A DNA stretch of 64,000 nt from Klebsiella pneumoniae. Lineage in GTDB: Bacteria; Desulfobacterota; Binatia; UBA12015. Made by a program: the position numbers and the translations under genes. The notes beneath the pieces were generated by a model. The model was not told the DNA's origin. It worked only from the letters and a program-made list of their open reading frames with translations, and searched no databases. Positions 1 to 8,436 of this stretch are shown here, one piece after another. Position 1 is the first letter of the stretch. Every line of letters begins with the position of its first letter. The stretch covers positions 1 through 64,000 of the forward strand of contig CAMBZJ010000013.1 in the NCBI GenBank assembly GCA_945872365.1. Direction: 5' to 3'.

Positions 1-1
1 C

Positions 2-910
2 CCGGCTTCGCCGCCCCCGCCGCCGGTCGCCGCCGCGCCCCCTCCTGCACCAATCCCGGCAGCCGCCGCTCCGCTCCGCCCGGCTCTGCCGGCGGCCGCA
101 GCCCCGGCGGCGCCCGCCGCCGACAGCTCGGCGACTGCCCAACCGGTTCCGCCGCCGCCGCCGCCGACAATGCCGCAGGTCGCCGCTCCCGGCGTCGCAA
201 GATCGGCGGCGCCGGCCGTCGCCCCGGCGCGATCCGCTCCTCCGGCTACGCCCGCGCGGCCCGCCCTGACGCCGGCGGTGCAGGCACCCGCACCGCCCCC
301 GCCGCCGCCGCAGATTTCCTCGGCGCCGCGCCCCCAGGCGGCGACTCCGGCCCCGGCGGCACCGACCGTCGACCAGGTCTATCGCCAGCAGCTCGCCCGG
401 GCGGAGACGGCCGTGCAACTGCGCCAGCCAGTGGCCGAGCCGCCCCCGGCACCGCCGGCGGTTCCGCCGCGCAGCGGTGCGCTTCAGCACACCGCGCGTG
501 AGTCGGGCAGGTCGCAGGTCGCCTATATCGAGAGCCGCGGGCCGGGGCTGGTCGTCCGCCCGGGCGAGCCGGCGGCCACGATCCGTTTCGGCGAAGGCTC
601 CGCCCGGCTTGGTCCGAGCGATCGCCAGACGCTGTCCCGCGTCGCGGCGCTGGCCCAAGAACTCGGCGGCCGCGTCCGCATCGTCGGGCATGCCGGCCGC
701 GCGAACGGCGGCGAGGGGGCGAAGAGCGAGATGGCCGAATTCGGGCTGTCGCTGGACCGCGCCAATGCGGTCGCCCAGGAACTGATGCGAAACGGTCTCA
801 CCAGCGATCGCCTGCAGGTCGAGGCAATGGGCGATGCCGAGCCGTTGGTGATCGCCGGAAGCGCCGCGGCGGAAGCGCCCAATCGCAGGGCGGAGGTGTT
901 CGTCGAGTAA
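2..910 (+). CDS. OmpA-family peptidoglycan-associated protein (5' end outside window)
   Basis: The open frame runs in from the window edge without a stop, so only the last 302 residues are visible. Roughly the first 150 visible residues are a Pro/Ala-rich low-complexity linker, such as a periplasmic or wall-spanning segment. The last ~110 residues look like the OmpA C-terminal peptidoglycan-binding fold: a VGHAGR stretch where the family has GHTD, LSLDRANAV with the conserved Arg, GDAEP, and a terminal NRRAEVFVE. The Asp of GHTD that helps bind diaminopimelate is absent, so binding may be weak or altered. In Alphaproteobacteria a similar protein is sometimes found near hom, which matches the next gene. 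The true start and any signal peptide lie upstream. Confidence 0.75.
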   Translation, partial: PASPPPPPVAAAPPPAPIPAAAAPLRPALPAAAAPAAPAADSSATAQPVPPPPPPTMPQVAAPGVARSAAPAVAPARSAPPATPARPALTPAVQAPAPPPPPPQISSAPRPQAATPAPAAPTVDQVYRQQLARAETAVQLRQPVAEPPPAPPAVPPRSGALQHTARESGRSQVAYIESRGPGLVVRPGEPAATIRFGEGSARLGPSDRQTLSRVAALAQELGGRVRIVGHAGRANGGEGAKSEMAEFGLSLDRANAVAQELMRNGLTSDRLQVEAMGDAEPLVIAGSAAAEAPNRRAEVFVE

Positions 911-1013
911 AGGCCTCCTGGCCTCGTGACCCTCGCTTTTTGGTCTCTCCGCCGGTATTAGGGGACCCCCTGCAACTGTGGCGACTCAAGGTCGCCGCCG
1001 CCTGAAGAATCCG

Positions 1014-2306
1014 ATGTCGAAGCCTCTCAAGATCGCCATTGCCGGCCTCGGAACAGTCGGCGCCGGGACCGTGAAGCTCCTCGCCGAGCAGGGCGACCTC
1101 TTGACCCGGCGCGCCGGTCGGCCGATCCAGGTGACCGCGGTGTCGGCGAAGTCCAAGGGCAAGGACCGCGGCGTCGACCTCTCGGCGTTCAAATGGTTCG
1201 ACGACCCGGTGGCGTTGGCCGCCGATGCCGATGCCGATGTGGTGGTCGAGCTGATCGGCGGCGTCGACGGCGCCGCCAGACGGACGGTCGAGACGGCGCT
1301 AGCGAAGGGCCGCCATGTCGTCACCGCCAACAAGGCGCTGCTCGCCCATCACGGCACCGAGCTCGCCAAGGCCGCGGAAGCGAAGAACCTGGCGCTCGCC
1401 TTCGAGGCCTCGGTCGCCGGCGGCATCCCGATCGTCAAGGCGCTCCGCGAAGGTCTCGCCGGCAACCGGATCAGCCGCGTCTACGGCATCCTCAACGGCA
1501 CCTGCAATTACATCCTGACGACGATGCGGAAAACCGGTCGGCCGTTCACCGACGTGCTGGCCGATGCGCAGAAGCTGGGTTACGCCGAGGCCGATCCCGC
1601 CTTCGATATCGACGGCATCGATGCCGCTCACAAGCTCGCGATCCTGACCTCGCTCGCCTTCGGCCGTGCCGTCGACTTCGCCGGCGTGCATGTCGAGGGC
1701 ATCCGTCACGTCTCCGCGCTCGACATCGAATACGCGGCCGAGCTCGGCTATCGCATCAAGCTGCTCGGCATCGCGCGCCAGACCGACCATGGCATCGAGC
1801 AGCGCGTCCATCCCTGCATGGTGCCGCTGGAGACACCGATCGCCCATGTCGAGGGCGTGTTCAACGCCGTCGTCGCCGAGGGCGACTTCGTCGGCCAGAC
1901 CGTGTTCGAGGGCCGCGGCGCCGGCGCCGGCCCGACGGCCTCCGCGGTGGTGTCCGACCTCGTCGACATCGCCCGGGGCCGCGCGACGCCCACCTTCGGC
2001 GTTCCCGCCGCGGATCTGGCCGCCGAGCCGACCGCGGCGATGGAGCGCCATGTCGGTCCCTACTATGTCCGCTTCATGGTCATGGACCAGCCGGGCGTGG
2101 TCGCCGACATTGCCGCTGCCCTTCGCGACGAGCGGGTGTCGCTGGAGGCGGTGCTGCAGCGGGCGCGGGCGCCCGACGAAGGCGTGCCGCTGGTGCTAAC
2201 CACTCATGACGCCGAGGAAGCCGCGATGCGTCGCGCGCTCGCCCGCATCGAGACCTTGAAGAGCGTGGTCGAGCCGCCACGCATGATCCGCATCGAGTCG
2301 CTCTAA
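1014..2306 (+). CDS. hom: Homoserine dehydrogenase with C-terminal ACT domain
   Basis: Reduces aspartate semialdehyde to homoserine with NAD(P)H in the cytoplasm, the branch point to threonine and methionine. The 430-residue protein has an N-terminal Rossmann loop GLGTVGAG (about residues 11-18), [12 protein letters not shown] with the nucleotide-site Lys, [11 protein letters not shown], and the family signature [21 protein letters not shown]-terminal ACT domain ([15 protein letters not shown]) suggests feedback control by threonine. ATG 1014 gives the usual [13 protein letters not shown] start; a GTG 12 codons upstream is in frame but less typical. The sequence reads as an alphaproteobacterial-type enzyme, and GAT and CAT codons are more frequent than in genes farther right. 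glpX follows after 25 nt, an order I associate with Alphaproteobacteria. Confidence 0.95.
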   Translation: MSKPLKIAIAGLGTVGAGTVKLLAEQGDLLTRRAGRPIQVTAVSAKSKGKDRGVDLSAFKWFDDPVALAADADADVVVELIGGVDGAARRTVETALAKGRHVVTANKALLAHHGTELAKAAEAKNLALAFEASVAGGIPIVKALREGLAGNRISRVYGILNGTCNYILTTMRKTGRPFTDVLADAQKLGYAEADPAFDIDGIDAAHKLAILTSLAFGRAVDFAGVHVEGIRHVSALDIEYAAELGYRIKLLGIARQTDHGIEQRVHPCMVPLETPIAHVEGVFNAVVAEGDFVGQTVFEGRGAGAGPTASAVVSDLVDIARGRATPTFGVPAADLAAEPTAAMERHVGPYYVRFMVMDQPGVVADIAAALRDERVSLEAVLQRARAPDEGVPLVLTTHDAEEAAMRRALARIETLKSVVEPPRMIRIESL

Positions 2307-2331
2307 AAGAAGACGAAAGCCGGAGGAAACC

Positions 2332-3333
2332 ATGTCGAAGTCTGCCGCATCCGATTCCGCAATGGACCGCAACCTCGCCCTCGAGGCAGTGCGCGTGACC
2401 GAAGCGGCGGCCCTGGCCGCCTCGCTGTGGATGGGGCGCGGCAACGAGAAGGCCGCCGACCAGGCCGCGGTCGACGCCATGCGCCGCGCGCTCAACGGGC
2501 TTGCCATCGATGGCACCGTGGTGATCGGCGAGGGCGAGCGCGACGAGGCGCCGATGCTCTACATCGGCGAGCACGTCGGCCGCGGCCGCCAGGAGGACCC
2601 CGAGGTCGACATCGCGGTCGATCCGCTCGAGGGCACGAACCTCTGCGCGACCGGCTCGCCGGGTGCGATCGCGGTGCTGGCGGCCTCGACCCGCGGTGGC
2701 CTCCTGAAGGCACCCGACTGCTACATGGAGAAGATCGTCGTCGGCCCGGCCGCGCGCGGTGCGGTCCACCTCGACGCGACGGTCCAAGAGAATCTCGACG
2801 CGATTGCGAAGCGGCTGAACCGCTCGGTGACCGACCTGGTCGTCATCGTGCTCGACCGGCCGCGCCACGAGCAATTGATCGAGGACATCCGACGCGCCGG
2901 CGCGCGCATCCGGCTGATCAGCGACGGCGACCTCTCGGCCGGCATCTCGGCGGCCGTCCGCGGCACGAACGTGCATGCCCTCATGGGGATCGGCGGCGCG
3001 CCCGAGGGCGTACTCACCGCCGCGGCCCTGCGCTGCCTGAACGGCGGCATGCAGGGACGCCTCGTCCCGACCAAGGACGGCAACGAGGAGCGCATGCTGG
3101 CGATGGGCATCACCGACCCCAAGCGCATCTACACCGAGCGCGACCTCGCACCGGGCAAGGAGATCATCTTCGCCGCGTCGGGCGTGACCGACGGCTCGCT
3201 CATGCGCGGCGTGCGCTTCTTCGGCCACGGCATCCGGGTGAGTTCGATGTTGATGACGCTGCGCAGCCGCAAGATCCGCTTCATCGACACCGTGCACGTC
3301 TCGGACAAGCCCGACGCCGTGATCGAGTTCTAG
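2332..3333 (+). CDS. glpX: Class II fructose-1,6-bisphosphatase
   Basis: Hydrolyses fructose 1,6-bisphosphate to fructose 6-phosphate in gluconeogenesis or the Calvin cycle. It has 333 residues, normal for GlpX. Metal and substrate motifs are visible: [10 protein letters not shown] near residue 65, DPLEGTN near residue 100, [14 protein letters not shown] and [13 protein letters not shown]. The ATG at 2332 is preceded by a clear GGAGGA. The [21 protein letters not shown] type resembles deltaproteobacterial enzymes more than the DPLEGTTIC type I recall from Alphaproteobacteria, although the hom-glpX order is alphaproteobacterial. The usual alphaproteobacterial next gene, recJ, is absent. Codon use (mostly GAC and CAC) is closer to the genes on the right. 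Confidence 0.95.
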   Translation: MSKSAASDSAMDRNLALEAVRVTEAAALAASLWMGRGNEKAADQAAVDAMRRALNGLAIDGTVVIGEGERDEAPMLYIGEHVGRGRQEDPEVDIAVDPLEGTNLCATGSPGAIAVLAASTRGGLLKAPDCYMEKIVVGPAARGAVHLDATVQENLDAIAKRLNRSVTDLVVIVLDRPRHEQLIEDIRRAGARIRLISDGDLSAGISAAVRGTNVHALMGIGGAPEGVLTAAALRCLNGGMQGRLVPTKDGNEERMLAMGITDPKRIYTERDLAPGKEIIFAASGVTDGSLMRGVRFFGHGIRVSSMLMTLRSRKIRFIDTVHVSDKPDAVIEF

Positions 3334-3345
3334 ATCGAGTTCTAG
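3321..3345. repeat. 12-bp tandem duplication at the glpX 3' end
   Basis: GATCGAGTTCTA occurs twice in a row, at 3321-3332 and 3333-3344, followed by G. The first copy carries the glpX stop codon. The second carries the stop codon of the convergent DUF2064 gene. Such a short perfect duplication is typical of replication slippage, of an end-joining scar, or of an assembly join. Confidence 0.9.
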
Positions 3346-4064
3346 GCGAGGCGACCCGCAGCGCGGAGTCGCGCGAGCGCGACGCGGGTCGCCGGCATGG
3401 CGGGCGACCCGCCCGCCGAGCCGGCCACGAGGCGCCCGAGTCGATCGAGTGCTGCGGCATCGTCGACGTCGAAGTCGGCCTGCAGGAGGCGCGTCCGCAG
3501 GCCGCGCGCTCGGGCCCGGTCGAGGGTCGCCTCGAGCACCTGCGGGGTGCTCCACGCGATGCCCTCGAACACGTCGTGCGGCTCGCGCATCGCGATCAGG
3601 TAGTAGCCGCCGTCGAGCGCGGGCCCGAGGACCAGGTCGGCGCCGCCGGCACCGGCGGGTTCGACCCACCCCGGCGGCCCGACCGGTCCGAGCGCGGCGA
3701 ACGCCTCGGCGATACGCGTCGCGTCGAGTTGGGGCGCGTCGGAGCCGATCAGCACCGTGCGCGCGAAGCCATCCTCCCGCGCAAGCCGGAAGGCGTCGCG
3801 CATGCGCTCGCCGAGGTCGCGGCCTCGTTGCGCAATGCAGGTCCGAGTTAGCAGCCCGAAGCGCTCGGCGAAATCCTCGACCGGCGCGGCGACCTGCCAG
3901 CGGGTCTCCCACCGCGGGTCGTCCATCGAGCCGACGAGGTCGACGACGAAGGCCGCGTAGAGTTCCGCCGCGGCGACGTCGCCGAGGACGGCCGCGAGGC
4001 GCGTCTTCACGCGGCCCGGGGCCGGGAGGCGTGCGAAGACGATCAGCAGGGTGCGTTCACGCAC
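3342..4064 (-). CDS. DUF2064 / TIGR04282-type glycosyltransferase-like protein
   Basis: About 240 residues with a GT-A-like nucleotidyl/glycosyltransferase fold. Family hallmarks are in order: FARLPAPGRVKTRLA at the N-terminus, IGSDAPQL in the middle, and GPALDGGYYLIAM. Relatives are annotated as arsenosugar-biosynthesis or cell-surface glycosyltransferases (TIGR04282), but the substrate here cannot be read from sequence. GTG at 4064 (VRERTLLIVFAR) is the best start because the family begins at this strand. A start at 4208 would add ~48 residues of unrelated Arg/Pro-rich sequence. It converges on glpX with an 8-nt gap and diverges from the beta-helix gene. Confidence 0.82.
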   Translation of the reverse strand: MRERTLLIVFARLPAPGRVKTRLAAVLGDVAAAELYAAFVVDLVGSMDDPRWETRWQVAAPVEDFAERFGLLTRTCIAQRGRDLGERMRDAFRLAREDGFARTVLIGSDAPQLDATRIAEAFAALGPVGPPGWVEPAGAGGADLVLGPALDGGYYLIAMREPHDVFEGIAWSTPQVLEATLDRARARGLRTRLLQADFDVDDAAALDRLGRLVAGSAGGSPAMPATRVALARLRAAGRLA

Positions 4065-4157
4065 GGCGGCCTCCCGGGCGGGCCGGGGCGCTGGCACGGC
4101 GGCCCGCCGCAGCGCTCCTCCGCGGCTGGGCAACGCTCGACCCGTGGGATTCGCGCA

Positions 4158-4187
4158 TTGCCCGCCCTTCGCACCCGGTGCTAGTCC
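4158..4187 (+). promoter_or_regulatory. Putative leaderless promoter of the beta-helix gene
   Basis: TTGCCC (4158-4163), 18-nt spacer, TAGTCC (4182-4187), then 7 nt to GTG 4195, with no Shine-Dalgarno. Transcription would start at or near the start codon. Confidence 0.4.
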
Positions 4188-4194
4188 GGTGCCG

Positions 4195-5634
4195 GTGCGA
4201 CGCCGCAACGCTCCCCTGTTCGCCGGCGCGGCCGCGGCCGCGGCCGCGGTCGCGTTCGGACTGCTCGCGGCGAGCCCCGCGCTCGCGACGCGCTACTATG
4301 TGCGCGCGAGCGGCGACGACACGGCGGCGGGCACCTCGTCGGCGACCGCTTGGCGCACGATCGAGCGCGCGAACGCCGCCGACCTCGAACCCGGCGACCG
4401 CCTCATGTTCGAGGGCGGCACTCGATTTCCCGGCCGCGTCGTGATCGGCCCCGAGGACGCAGGCACCGCGCGCAAACCGGTCACCGTTTCGAGCTTCGGC
4501 CACGGCCGCGCGACGATCGATGCCGGCACCGGCGGCGGCATCCTCGTCCACGACGCCGGCGGCGTGCGGGTCGTGCGGCTGAACGTCGTCGGCGGCGGGC
4601 GTGCAAGCGGCAATCGTTCCGACGGCATCTCCTTCTACACCGACGTCGCGCTGCCCGGCTCGCGCCTGCGCCTCGCGCGCGTCGAGCACGTCGAGGTGAG
4701 CGGCTTCGGCAAGTCGGGTCTCATCCTCGGCGGCTGGGCGTGGGACGACGCGACGCAGGCGCCGGTCAAGACCGGCTTCGCCGACGTGCGCTTCTTCGAC
4801 GTCGACTCGCACGACAACGCCGACGCCGGCATCCTCACCTGGGGGTCCTACGGGACGAACGTCTCCGGCTGGGCGCACGCGAACGTGCTGGTCGACCGCT
4901 GCCGCAGCCACGCGAACCCGGGCATCCCCGGCAAGGGCGGCAACAGCGGCAACGGCATCGTTCTGGTCGACGTCGACGGCGGGCGCATCGTCCGCTCGCT
5001 CGCCTGGGATAACGGGTGGCTGAACGACGCTGCGAGCGGCCCGATCGGCATCTGGGCCTGGGACTCGAACCGGGTCGTCATCGAGGACAGCGAGGCCTGG
5101 GGGAACCGGCTCGGCACGCGCGACGGCGGGGGCTTCGACCTCGACGGCGGCGCCACGAACTGCACGATGCGCCGCAACACGAGCCACGACAACGTCGGCT
5201 CGGGCTTCCTCGTCTACCAGTTCGGGGGCGCGCGCCCGATGCACGACAACCTGGTCGCCGACAACCTGAGCACGAATGACGGCCGCACGAACGGCGGCGG
5301 GCTCGTGGTCGGCGGCGGTGGTGTGCGCACGACCTTCGAGCGCAACCGCGTGGACGTCGGGCCGCGCGCGCCGGGCGCGGGCAGCGACGGCCCCTATGGC
5401 GTCCACGTCGTACTCGACGGCGCGATCAACGTCGCCACCGTGTTCCGCGACAACGCGATCTCGACCACGGGCGGCGTGCCGCTGCTGGTCGTGCCGCAGC
5501 CGGCGCTGCAGCCCGGGCTCCTCTTCGCGGGCAACACCTGGGACGCCGATGCGGGCCCGGTCACGATCGCGTGGGGCGCCATCACCTTCGACGACGTCGG
5601 GGCCTGGACCGCAGCGACCGGCCAGGGACCCTGA
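4195..5634 (+). CDS. Secreted right-handed parallel beta-helix protein
   Basis: A 479-residue protein with a basic N-terminus and hydrophobic Ala/Phe/Leu signal segment ending near SPALATRYYV, so export is likely. The rest has the beta-helix pattern: SGDDTAAGTSSATAWRTIERA at the mature N-terminus, then successive turns such as VEHVEVSGFGKSGLIL, NADAGILTWGSY, GNGIVLVDVDGGRIV and MRRNTSHDNVGSGFLVY, with many Asn/Asp/Gly turns. This fits the NosD/pectate-lyase-like family that binds or cleaves polysaccharides. I see no catalytic signature that fixes an activity. GTG 4195 is chosen because the signal peptide begins there; GTG 4189 would add two residues. It is probably monocistronic. Confidence 0.8.
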   Translation: MRRRNAPLFAGAAAAAAAVAFGLLAASPALATRYYVRASGDDTAAGTSSATAWRTIERANAADLEPGDRLMFEGGTRFPGRVVIGPEDAGTARKPVTVSSFGHGRATIDAGTGGGILVHDAGGVRVVRLNVVGGGRASGNRSDGISFYTDVALPGSRLRLARVEHVEVSGFGKSGLILGGWAWDDATQAPVKTGFADVRFFDVDSHDNADAGILTWGSYGTNVSGWAHANVLVDRCRSHANPGIPGKGGNSGNGIVLVDVDGGRIVRSLAWDNGWLNDAASGPIGIWAWDSNRVVIEDSEAWGNRLGTRDGGGFDLDGGATNCTMRRNTSHDNVGSGFLVYQFGGARPMHDNLVADNLSTNDGRTNGGGLVVGGGGVRTTFERNRVDVGPRAPGAGSDGPYGVHVVLDGAINVATVFRDNAISTTGGVPLLVVPQPALQPGLLFAGNTWDADAGPVTIAWGAITFDDVGAWTAATGQGP

Positions 5635-5644
5635 GCAGCCCGCC

Positions 5645-5812
5645 TCAGCAGGCGCCCCCGGGCACGATCCGCAGCCGCACCGCGCCCACCGCGCCGTCGG
5701 TGCGCAGCCGCAGCCGGCTCGCGCACGGCTCCGAGACGACGGTCGCGCCCTCGACCTCGACCGAGTAGCCGTTGGGATAGACCCGCGGCGAGGCGAGCGT
5801 GGCATCATCGGC
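5645..5812 (-). pseudogene. Decayed 3' end of a secreted enzyme gene (possible GH5 C-terminal domain)
   Basis: On the minus strand an open stretch of about 55 codons ends at TGA 5645-5647 and reads ATLASPRVYPNGYSVEVEG, then VVSEPCASRLRLRTDG and RLRIVPGGAC. Its beta-rich pattern and codon use look coding, and it vaguely resembles the small C-terminal beta domain of family 5 endoglycosidases. There is no start codon or upstream domain. Sequence above 5812 loses any family look, so this is most likely the tail of a deleted gene. The rest of the gap, 5813-6031, holds only a 6-bp hairpin (5848-5867) and the ribosome-binding site of the next gene. Confidence 0.4.
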
Positions 5813-6031
5813 TTCATCCCTTCGGTGGCGGAGTCTCCAACCTGCCCGGGGGAGCGGTCAATCCCCCTGAGCGGCCCGGAGTGCAGCGACCTCGCGGGGC
5901 CGGCGAGCGCACCCAGCGGTTTGCAGCCTCCGGGGTGGCTGATTAGGAACACCGACGCCCGTCCGCCGCCGCGGCCCGTCCGGCCTCGTGGGAAGCCGGG
6001 CGCCCCCACCCCAACAAGGGAGCCGCGAGCG

Positions 6032-7264
6032 ATGGATCTAAGCTTCAGTGCCGAGTACGAGAAGTTCCGCGAGCAGGTCCGGGCCTTTCTAGCGGAGAAC
6101 TGGTCCGCCGAGGACGCCGCCGTGGAGCCCCCCGCCGACGAGCGCAACGCGCTCGGTGGCCCGATCCGGGTGGATCCCCGCGCGACCGAGTTCCGCCGGA
6201 AGGCCTGCGAACGCGGCTACCTCTATCCCCACGTGCCCAAGCGCTACGGCGGCGGCGAGAAGTCGCCCGACCCGCTCGCCCAGACGATCATCGCCGACGA
6301 GTTCCGCAAGACCAAGGCGCCGCACGAGATGATCGGCCAGGGGCCGAGCATGCTCGTCCCGACGCTCATCGAGCACGGCACCGAGGAACAGAAGAAGCAG
6401 TTCGTCGAGGGAACGATCCTCGGGAAGATCAAGTGGTGCCAGGGCTACTCGGAGCCCGGCTCGGGCTCCGACCTCGCCTCGCTGCGCACCAAGGGCGAGC
6501 GCGACGGCGACGACTGGGTGATCAACGGCCAGAAGATCTGGACCTCGGATGCGCAGAACGCGGACTGGATGTTCTGTCTCGTGCGCACCGAGCCCGACGC
6601 CCCCAAGCACGACGGCATCAGCTACATCCTGATCGACATGAAGACGCCGGGCCTGACGGTGCGCCCGCTCCGCCAGATGACCGGCACGGCCGACTTCAAC
6701 GAGGTCTTCCTCGAGAACGTCCGCGTCCCTTTCACGAACCTAGTCGGCGACCGCGGCAAGGGCTGGATCGTCTCCCGTTCCACGCTCAAGCACGAGCGGG
6801 CGCTCATCGGCAGCGCCAGCATGAGCCGGCGGGTCTTCGACGGGGTCGCCCTCCTCGCCCAGTTCACCAACGTACGCGGCAGGCCCGCCATCCAGGACGC
6901 GGTGATCCGCGATCGCCTGGTGCAGCTCGAGGCGAAGCTGCTCGCGAGTGAGTACCACGGCTACCGCCAGCTCACGATGAGCGCGCGCGGCGAGGAGCCG
7001 GGCATGGCCGCCCTGGTCAGCAAGCTCTCCTCGACCACGCTCGGCTACGACGTCGCGAAGCTCGCCATGGACGTCATGGGCGACCGCGGCGCGCTCGCGC
7101 CGGGCGAACCCGAGGCGCCGGGAATGGGCATGCTCGTCTCGGCCTACATGTGGTCGCTCGGCGTGCTCATCGCCGGTGGCACCGCCAACATCCAGCGCAA
7201 CATCATCGCCGAGCGCGGACTCGGGCTGCCGCGCGATGCGGCCGCCTCGGCCGGGCGGAAGTGA
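6032..7264 (+). CDS. Acyl-CoA dehydrogenase, first subunit
   Basis: A 410-residue FAD-dependent acyl-CoA dehydrogenase that introduces a 2,3-double bond into an acyl-CoA. All three domains are visible: helical N-terminus (RYGGGEKSPDPLAQTIIADEF), middle beta domain (WCQGYSEPGSGSDLASLRTKG and IWTSDAQNADWMFC, the FAD/substrate-binding motifs), and C-terminal helices ending in IQRNIIAERGLGLPR. The position before IQRN reads GGTAN rather than an EGT-type Glu. With a second dehydrogenase 16 nt downstream, this suggests a heteromeric alpha2beta2 enzyme like those acting on sterol or bulky side chains (FadE pairs). ATG 6032 has AGGGAG upstream. Confidence 0.9.
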   Translation: MDLSFSAEYEKFREQVRAFLAENWSAEDAAVEPPADERNALGGPIRVDPRATEFRRKACERGYLYPHVPKRYGGGEKSPDPLAQTIIADEFRKTKAPHEMIGQGPSMLVPTLIEHGTEEQKKQFVEGTILGKIKWCQGYSEPGSGSDLASLRTKGERDGDDWVINGQKIWTSDAQNADWMFCLVRTEPDAPKHDGISYILIDMKTPGLTVRPLRQMTGTADFNEVFLENVRVPFTNLVGDRGKGWIVSRSTLKHERALIGSASMSRRVFDGVALLAQFTNVRGRPAIQDAVIRDRLVQLEAKLLASEYHGYRQLTMSARGEEPGMAALVSKLSSTTLGYDVAKLAMDVMGDRGALAPGEPEAPGMGMLVSAYMWSLGVLIAGGTANIQRNIIAERGLGLPRDAAASAGRK

Positions 7265-7280
7265 GAGGAGCGGACGCACC

Positions 7281-8369
7281 ATGGACTTCGGACTCTCCCA
7301 GGACCAGGTTCTCCTCAAGGACACGATCCGCCGCTTCCTCGACGCTGAGTGCCCGACCAGCCGGGTGCGCAGCGTAATGGAAGGCCCGACCGGCCACGAC
7401 CCTGCACTCTGGCAGGGACTGGTCAGCCTCGGCGTGACCGGCCTCGCCGCGCCCGCCGACTTCGGTGGAGCCGGGCTCGAACTGCTCGACCTGGCACTCG
7501 CGGCCGAGGAACTCGGCTACAATGCGACGCCCGGTCCGTTCCTCGCCTCCGCCCTCGCGGCAATCGCGATCGCCGAGGGCGGAAGCGAAGCCCAGAAGAA
7601 GCGCTGGCTCCCGCGGCTCGCCGACGGCACGGCACTCGGCACCTTCGCCCTCGGCGAGGCCGACGGCGTCTGGGCCCCCGAGGATGTCGTGGTCGAGGCC
7701 AGGGGCGGCAAGCTCTCCGGCGCGAAGGCGCTCGTCCCCAACGGCGCCATCGCCGACGTGATCGTCGTCGCCGCGCGCGGCGAGAAGGGTCCGGGACTCT
7801 TCCTCGCCGAGCGCGCGGCTTCCGGCGTCACCGCCGGCGACTACAACGGCGTCGACATGACCCGGCGCCTGTCACACCTGAAGTTCGAAGGCACCCCGGC
7901 CGAGGCCATGCCCGGCGGACTCGCCGCGGCCGGGCGGACGCGCGACGCCGCCCTCGTGCTGCTCGCGGCCGACGCCTACGGAGGCTGCCGGCGCATGCTG
8001 GACATGACCACCCGCTATGCGAAACAGCGCGAGCAGTTCGGGCAGACGATCGGCGCCTTCCAGGCGGTGAAGCACCAGCTGGCGAACCTCGCCTGCGAGC
8101 TCGAACCGTCGCTCTCGCTCTGGTGGTACGCCGCGCACGCCTTCGACGCGATCCGCGACCAGTCCGAGCGCCACGCGGCACTCGCCAAGTCGCACATGAC
8201 CGACGTATACGACCGCTTCGCCCGCGACACGACGGAACTGCACGGCGGCATCGGCTTCACCTGGGAGTACGACCTGCACCTGTGGTTCCGCCGTGCGATC
8301 TACGACCGGTCGCTCTTCGGCGACGCCACCTTCCAGCGCGAGCGGGCCGCCGGCCTCGCCGGCTGGTGA
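7281..8369 (+). CDS. Acyl-CoA dehydrogenase, second subunit
   Basis: A 362-residue acyl-CoA dehydrogenase-like protein, shorter and more divergent than its upstream partner. Visible features are the N-terminal helical domain (GVTGLAAPADFGGAGLELLDLALAAEELG), a reduced middle domain (FALGEADG in place of a full SEPGxGSD motif), and the C-terminal domain with REQFGQTIGAFQAVKHQLANL and LHGGIGFTWEYDLHLWFRRA. ATG 7281 has GAGAGGAG just upstream and lies 16 nt after the first subunit, so the two are co-transcribed. The pairing fits heterotetrameric steroid- or branched-chain-acyl dehydrogenases. The actual substrate is unknown. Confidence 0.88.
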   Translation: MDFGLSQDQVLLKDTIRRFLDAECPTSRVRSVMEGPTGHDPALWQGLVSLGVTGLAAPADFGGAGLELLDLALAAEELGYNATPGPFLASALAAIAIAEGGSEAQKKRWLPRLADGTALGTFALGEADGVWAPEDVVVEARGGKLSGAKALVPNGAIADVIVVAARGEKGPGLFLAERAASGVTAGDYNGVDMTRRLSHLKFEGTPAEAMPGGLAAAGRTRDAALVLLAADAYGGCRRMLDMTTRYAKQREQFGQTIGAFQAVKHQLANLACELEPSLSLWWYAAHAFDAIRDQSERHAALAKSHMTDVYDRFARDTTELHGGIGFTWEYDLHLWFRRAIYDRSLFGDATFQRERAAGLAGW

Positions 8370-8436
8370 CCCCGGGCATCGCCCCGGACACGGTTGCGAT
8401 CCACCCGCGAACGAACCCGACCCACGGAGAGAACCC

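Noticed and set aside
4057-6147. Minus-strand frame of nearly 700 codons across the beta-helix gene
   Set aside because: It is low-complexity, has no ribosome site and covers a recognisable gene on the other strand. Only the short piece at 5645-5812, in a different frame, looks coding.
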